From: Lysobacterales bacterium
Lineage (GTDB): Bacteria; Pseudomonadota; Gammaproteobacteria; Xanthomonadales; Rhodanobacteraceae
DNA: 10,112 nt
Direction of reading: 5' to 3'
Assembly: GCA_013298265.1 (NCBI GenBank)
Contig: JAAFHE010000078.1
Coordinates: 1-10,112, forward strand
Part shown: positions 6,811-10,112 of the stretch, piece by piece
Layout: each line of letters opens with the position of its first letter
How positions within the stretch are numbered: position 1 is the first letter of the stretch
The notes under the pieces: generated by a model
Database searches by the model: none
What the model was told of the DNA's origin: nothing
What the model saw: only the letters and a program-made list of their open reading frames with translations
Translations under genes and position numbers: made by a program

Positions 6811-7443
6811 ATGCGCCGCCCAGTTCTCCTGCTGCTCCTGCTAGCAACCACACCCGCTCTTGCGGAGCCGGACGCGTGGCGCATCGACCCGGTGCATACG
6901 CAGATTCTTTTCAGCATCGATCACCAGGGCTTCAACCAGAGCCTGGGGCTGTTCAAGGCCAGCACCGGCAGCCTGAGGTTTGACCCGGACAACTGGAGCG
7001 CGGCGCGCCTGGACATCCGCGTCGATGCCGCATCCGTGCTGCTCGGCGACGCCAAATGGGAAGAAACCGTGCGCTCCTGGCGTTTTCTGAACACCAAGCG
7101 CTGGCCGCAGGCGCGCTACCGCAGCCGTTCGGTCGAGCAGCTCGGCGCCGATCACGGCATCGTCCGCGGCGATCTCGAACTGCATGGCCAGAGCCGGCCG
7201 CTGGATATTCCGTTCCGCCTCAACAAGCTCGCGAACGACCCTTATACGTTCAAGCGCACCGCCGGCTTCTCCGCAACCGCCACGCTCAAGCGCAGCGACT
7301 ACGGCATGGACAAGGTACTCAGCGCCGTCGGCGATGAGGTGCAGTTGCGCCTGGAAGCCGCCTTCGTACGTGACCGCGGCAAGAATATTGAAAATCCGGA
7401 ATCAGCGGTGACAACGGAGGACGGCGATGGCGTTCAAGAGTGA
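6811..7443 (+). CDS. YceI-family periplasmic protein, first copy
   Basis: A 210-residue exported protein of the YceI family, lipocalin-like beta barrels that hold isoprenoid chains such as quinones or polyprenols in a long hydrophobic pocket. Residues 1-18 are a signal peptide (MRRP, six leucines, then ALA before EP). Mature family marks are WRIDPVHTQILFSIDHQG (23-40), with both usual histidines; FLNTKRWPQARYRS (92-105); the GDLELHG strand (120-126); and FSATATLKRSDYGMDKVLSAVGDEV (153-177). About 20 polar residues follow the barrel, unusual for the family; they coincide with the ribosome site and start of the next gene. The ATG at 6811 is chosen because the signal peptide starts there, with TAGG seven bases before it; the open frame back to 6643 crosses the hairpin and operator region and is rejected. 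It is the first gene of an operon with the b561 gene, overlapping it by 17 bp. Confidence 0.92.
   Translation: MRRPVLLLLLLATTPALAEPDAWRIDPVHTQILFSIDHQGFNQSLGLFKASTGSLRFDPDNWSAARLDIRVDAASVLLGDAKWEETVRSWRFLNTKRWPQARYRSRSVEQLGADHGIVRGDLELHGQSRPLDIPFRLNKLANDPYTFKRTAGFSATATLKRSDYGMDKVLSAVGDEVQLRLEAAFVRDRGKNIENPESAVTTEDGDGVQE
7416..7420 (+). promoter_or_regulatory. Strong ribosome binding site inside the first YceI gene
   Basis: GGAGG sits six bases before the ATG at 7427, within the last codons of the upstream YceI gene. It fixes the b561 start inside the overlap and is the strongest Shine-Dalgarno match in the window, so b561 translation probably does not depend only on coupling. Confidence 0.75.
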
Positions 7444-8083
7444 AGCGAACCGCTGGGGCATCGGCGCACGCACCCTGCACTGGATCATGGCCGTGCTCAT
7501 CATCGGCCTGGGCCTGGTCGGACTGTACATGTCCGACCTGCCCAATTCGCCGCAGAAGATAAAGATATACGCACTGCACAAATCGATCGGCCTGACCGTG
7601 CTGGCGCTGCTCCTGCTGCGACTTGCCTGGCGCATGGCCGACCGGCGCCCGGACGAACTGCCGATGCCGCGCTGGCAGGCACTGACCGCACGCGCGGTGC
7701 ATGGCCTGCTGTACCTGCTGATGCTGGCGCTGCCGCTGTCGGGCTGGCTGTACAACTCCGCCTCGGGCTATCCGCTGCAATGGTTCTCGCTGTTCAACCT
7801 GCCCAGCCTGACCGGCGGCGCCGACGCGGCGCTCAAGGGCCTGGCCCATGACGTCCACGAGTACGGTTTCTTTGTGCTCGTGCTGGCGCTCCTTGCCCAC
7901 GCAGGCGCCGCACTCAAGCACCATTTCATCGACCGCGACGACACGCTTGTGCGCATGCTGCCGCTGTTGCGCCGGCGCCCGCCCGCTCCCCTGTCGCGTG
8001 CGACCGTGATGACGGCCACCGAAACGCCGGCGCCGCTCGACCACACGCCCGCCGCCCCTTCCCCGGAGATTGCAAAGCCATGA
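7427..8083 (+). CDS. Cytochrome b561 family membrane protein
   Basis: A 218-residue inner-membrane diheme b-type cytochrome of the small bacterial b561 (CybB/YceJ-like) family. Four hydrophobic helices are visible at about 13-34, 50-68, 87-110 and 144-164. Likely heme-binding histidines lie on helices 1, 2 and 4: His18 in TLHW, His51 in ALHKSIG, His144 in HDVHEYG and His158 in LLAHAG; His92 in AVHGLL is another conserved-looking residue. In E. coli, CybB oxidises superoxide and reduces ubiquinone; that activity is known for the relative and only inferred here. After the last helix comes a Pro/Ala-rich tail (about 184-218), longer than the family needs. The gene lies between two YceI genes, overlapping the first by 17 bp and the second by 4 bp (ATGA), so the three are surely co-expressed. 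E. coli has a related yceJ-yceI pair. Confidence 0.92.
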   Translation: MAFKSEANRWGIGARTLHWIMAVLIIGLGLVGLYMSDLPNSPQKIKIYALHKSIGLTVLALLLLRLAWRMADRRPDELPMPRWQALTARAVHGLLYLLMLALPLSGWLYNSASGYPLQWFSLFNLPSLTGGADAALKGLAHDVHEYGFFVLVLALLAHAGAALKHHFIDRDDTLVRMLPLLRRRPPAPLSRATVMTATETPAPLDHTPAAPSPEIAKP

Positions 8084-8616
8084 AGCGCCTCGCACTGATT
8101 GCCCTGCTCGCCCTCGCCGGCAGCGTCCAGGCCAAGGACTGGACCGTGGATCCGTCCAGCACGCTCGGTTTTTCCGGCAGCTACCAGGGTGAGAAATTCA
8201 GCGGCAAGTTCCCCCGCTTCAGCGCGAAAGTCGCGCTCGACATGGCCGACCTGGCCAGCGCCAAGCTCGAGGTCGAGATCGACGTGACCAGCGTCACCAC
8301 CGGCAATGCCGACTACGACGGCGAGCTGAAGGGGTCGGCATTTTTCGACTATGCGAAATTCCCCAAGGCGCGTTTTGTCAGCACCACGGTCAAGGAAAGC
8401 GCCGGCGCCCTGGTCGCCGACGGCACGCTGACGATCCGCGACAAGTCCAAGCCGGTACAGATCACGCTCGGTTTCAAGCCCGCCGGCGCTACGGCGACAC
8501 TGGACGTGCAGGCCACCCTCAAGCGCCTGGACTTCGACGTCGGCACCGGCGACTGGGCCGACACCAGCCTGATTGGCGGCGATATCGCCGTCACCGCGCA
8601 CCTGGCGCTGAAGTAG
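8080..8616 (+). CDS. YceI-family periplasmic protein, second copy
   Basis: A 178-residue exported YceI-family barrel. Residues 1-18 are a signal peptide (MKRLALIALLALAGSVQA, cut before KD). Family marks are WTVDPSSTLGFSGSYQG (21-37), FFDYAKFPKARFVS (88-101), the GTLTIRDKSKPV strand turn (115-126), and LKRLDFDVGTGDWADTSLIGGDI (147-169). It lacks the two early histidines seen in many family members and in the first copy: serine stands in the DPxHS position and tyrosine replaces the second one. It is also shorter and has no C-terminal tail. The two copies are distinctly diverged, so they are not a recent duplication and may bind different ligands. The start overlaps the b561 stop as ATGA, which implies translational coupling; GGAGA lies about ten bases upstream. 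Confidence 0.93.
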   Translation: MKRLALIALLALAGSVQAKDWTVDPSSTLGFSGSYQGEKFSGKFPRFSAKVALDMADLASAKLEVEIDVTSVTTGNADYDGELKGSAFFDYAKFPKARFVSTTVKESAGALVADGTLTIRDKSKPVQITLGFKPAGATATLDVQATLKRLDFDVGTGDWADTSLIGGDIAVTAHLALK

Positions 8617-8659
8617 GGCGCGCGGCAACCGTCCGGCGCCGCCGGCAACCATTGCACTC

Positions 8660-10021
8660 ATGAGCCCGATCGTCGGCTGGTTCGACTCGGTCGCGCGCTG
8701 GTGGCGCAGCGACACGCTAGCTGCGGCGCCGGCGGCGCGGGCTACGCCGTCCGACCAGGCCACCGACGCGCTGCGCCAGTTGCTGGACGATTCCAGCGTG
8801 CCCGAATCGGTACGCCGCGAACTCGGCGACGAGTTCGCGCGCATCCAGTCGCTGCTCGACAAGCTCGCGCGCAACGAGCTGCATGTAGCCGTATTCGGGC
8901 GCGTCTCGGTCGGCAAGTCCGCGCTGGGCAATGCCCTGCTCGGCACGGCCGCGTTCGAGACCGGCGTATTGCACGGCACGACGACGCGCGCCGAGCAGCA
9001 GCGCTGGACCGAAGCCGGGGGTTCGGGCCTGCACCTCATCGACACGCCCGGCATCAATGAACTCGACGGCGAAACGCGCGAGCGCCTGGCGTTCGAGGTC
9101 GCCGAGATCAGCGATCTGGTCCTGTTCGTCGTCGACGGCGACATGACTCAGGTGGAACGCGATGCACTGGCTACGCTGGCCCGCACCGAGCGGCCGCTGC
9201 TGCTGGTGCTGAACAAGGCCGACCGCTACGACGTCGCGGAACGTGAGCGCCTGCTCGCACGCCTGCGCGAGCATGCGAGTGGCCTACTGCCGGCCACGAA
9301 CGTGCTGAGCTGCGCGGCAAGCCCTGCGCCCGTGCGCGTGATCGACGTCGACGCCAACGGCACGGAGCGCGAACGGCGCGAGCCGCGCGCGCCCGACGTC
9401 GGCGAGCTGCGCGAACGCCTGCTCGCAATCTGCGCGCGCGAAGGAAAGACGCTCTCGGCGCTCAATGCCGGCCTGTTCGCCGGACGGCTGTCCGACCAGG
9501 TCGCGCAGCGCGTAGCCGACGTACGCCGCGACGTGGCGGAGAAAATCATCCGCTACTACTGCCTGACCAAAGGCATCGCGGTCGCGCTGAATCCGGTGCC
9601 GGTCGCCGACCTGCTCGCCGCCGCGGCGCTGGACGCGGCGCTCGTGATGCATCTGGGAAAGGTATACGGCATGCCGCTGACCCGGCGCGAAGCCGGCCAG
9701 CTGATCCTGACCATCTGCGCCCAGCTCGCCGCGCTGATGGGCGCGGTCTGGGGCGTGCATCTGGTCGCCTCGGCGCTGAAAGTCGCCAGCATCGGCCTGT
9801 CCACCGTGCTGACCGCCGGCGCGCAGGGCGCGTTGGCCTGGTATGCGACGCAAGTGGTCGGACGCGCCGCTGAACGCTATCTCGTCGCCGGCAAGTCCTG
9901 GGGCGAGTACGGCCCCAAGCGCGCGGTGCAGGACATCGTCGCCCAGCTCGACCGCGACTCCATCCTGCGCGAAGCGCGCGATGAAATCCTCGCCCGGCTG
10001 CGCAGCGGCGCGGCCCGCTGA
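8660..10021 (+). CDS. GTPase with DUF697 domain, second copy
   Basis: A 453-residue P-loop GTPase of the same type as the one at 5134. The G domain has G1 GRVSVGKS (80-87), G2 threonines in GTTTR (106-110), G3 DTPG (128-131) and G4 NKAD (185-188). The C-terminal DUF697 region (about 295-410) shows the typical GIAVALNPVPVADLLAAAAL (305-324) and a long hydrophobic stretch (345-400) that should lie on or in the membrane. Unlike the first copy it has no N-terminal membrane helices; residues 20-35 are an Ala-rich linker. Between G4 and DUF697 both copies share a similar loop-rich stretch (VIDVDANGTERERR here). It follows the second YceI gene by 43 bp with no clear terminator, so it is probably in that operon. 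No Shine-Dalgarno sequence precedes the ATG, and no better start is seen. Substrate GTP is expected; the role is unknown. Confidence 0.9.
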   Translation: MSPIVGWFDSVARWWRSDTLAAAPAARATPSDQATDALRQLLDDSSVPESVRRELGDEFARIQSLLDKLARNELHVAVFGRVSVGKSALGNALLGTAAFETGVLHGTTTRAEQQRWTEAGGSGLHLIDTPGINELDGETRERLAFEVAEISDLVLFVVDGDMTQVERDALATLARTERPLLLVLNKADRYDVAERERLLARLREHASGLLPATNVLSCAASPAPVRVIDVDANGTERERREPRAPDVGELRERLLAICAREGKTLSALNAGLFAGRLSDQVAQRVADVRRDVAEKIIRYYCLTKGIAVALNPVPVADLLAAAALDAALVMHLGKVYGMPLTRREAGQLILTICAQLAALMGAVWGVHLVASALKVASIGLSTVLTAGAQGALAWYATQVVGRAAERYLVAGKSWGEYGPKRAVQDIVAQLDRDSILREARDEILARLRSGAAR

Positions 10022-10045
10022 GAAGGGTTAGCTCTCCCCTTCTTT
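10021..10045 (+). terminator. Candidate terminator directly after the second GTPase gene
   Basis: AGAAGGG (10021-10027) and CCCTTCT (10037-10043) form a perfect 7-bp stem with a 9-base loop, beginning on the last base of the stop codon. The 3' side reads TTCTTT, a short T-rich tail. This could end the YceI-b561-YceI-GTPase transcript, but the stem is only moderately stable. Confidence 0.4.
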
Positions 10046-10051
10046 AGCCCT

Positions 10052-10096
10052 CCCCTTGAAGGGGGTGAAGGACGATGACTTAGAGCCGAAGGCTCT
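10052..10096. repeat. Two further small hairpins at the window edge
   Basis: CCCCT (10052-10056) pairs with AGGGG (10060-10064) across TGA, and AGAGCC (10082-10087) pairs with GGCTCT (10091-10096) across GAA. Together with the preceding hairpin, three inverted repeats fall within 76 bp. I see no coding potential in 10022-10112. This could be a complex terminator or part of a dispersed intergenic repeat, cut off by the window end. Confidence 0.4.
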
Positions 10097-10112
10097 CATC
10101 GCCCTGAACGCC

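Noticed and set aside
8623..8650. Direct repeat CGGCAACC twice, 20 bp apart, plus a small CCGGC/GCCGG hairpin before the second GTPase
   Set aside because: Too short to be distinguished from chance and too weak to count as a terminator splitting the operon.
7768..9144. Minus-strand open frame of 458 codons across b561, YceI and the GTPase
   Set aside because: It spans parts of three well-supported plus-strand genes, has a Ser/Arg/Ala-rich low-complexity translation and shows no family signature.

Overview
This is a GC-rich, densely coded bacterial chromosomal window with strong codon bias, so long shadow reading frames lie opposite the real genes. The gene families (hemE, a periplasmic-sensing hybrid kinase with a two-component regulator propeller, YceI and cytochrome b561 proteins, DUF697 GTPases) point to a proteobacterium. 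A gammaproteobacterium of the Xanthomonadales/Lysobacterales type is my best guess; it rests on gene content and composition only and is not proven. I see no tRNA, rRNA, CRISPR array, transposase or phage gene, and no base-composition break that would suggest recent transfer.

Layout. (1) Bases 1-603 hold the C-terminal part of hemE (uroporphyrinogen decarboxylase, heme synthesis), truncated by the window edge. It converges on (2) a minus-strand pair: a large hybrid sensor kinase (4868 to 1266) and, 137 bp downstream of it, a small secreted NTF2-like/lumazine-binding-like protein (1128 to 673). (3) A 265-bp divergent intergenic region separates the kinase from a plus-strand DUF697 GTPase with two N-terminal membrane helices (5134-6612). 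(4) A 198-bp non-coding gap with a strong hairpin and a 22-bp inverted repeat precedes a tight plus-strand operon: YceI-like periplasmic protein, cytochrome b561, second YceI-like protein (6811-8616; overlaps of 17 and 4 bp). A second DUF697 GTPase (8660-10021) follows 43 bp later. (5) The last 91 bp hold several short hairpins.

How it may work together. YceI proteins are lipocalin-like barrels that bind isoprenoid chains such as quinones, and small b561 proteins are diheme membrane proteins; E. coli CybB oxidises superoxide and passes electrons to ubiquinone. The operon is therefore plausibly a quinone-linked periplasmic redox or stress module. The notable feature is that two related, probably paralogous membrane GTPases bracket it, the second probably in the same transcript. 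This suggests, without proof, a link between GTP-driven membrane remodelling and quinone/isoprenoid handling. The kinase is an orphan: it has no output domain, no HPt domain and no adjacent response regulator. Its signal peptide carries an unusual triplicated 36-bp cassette.
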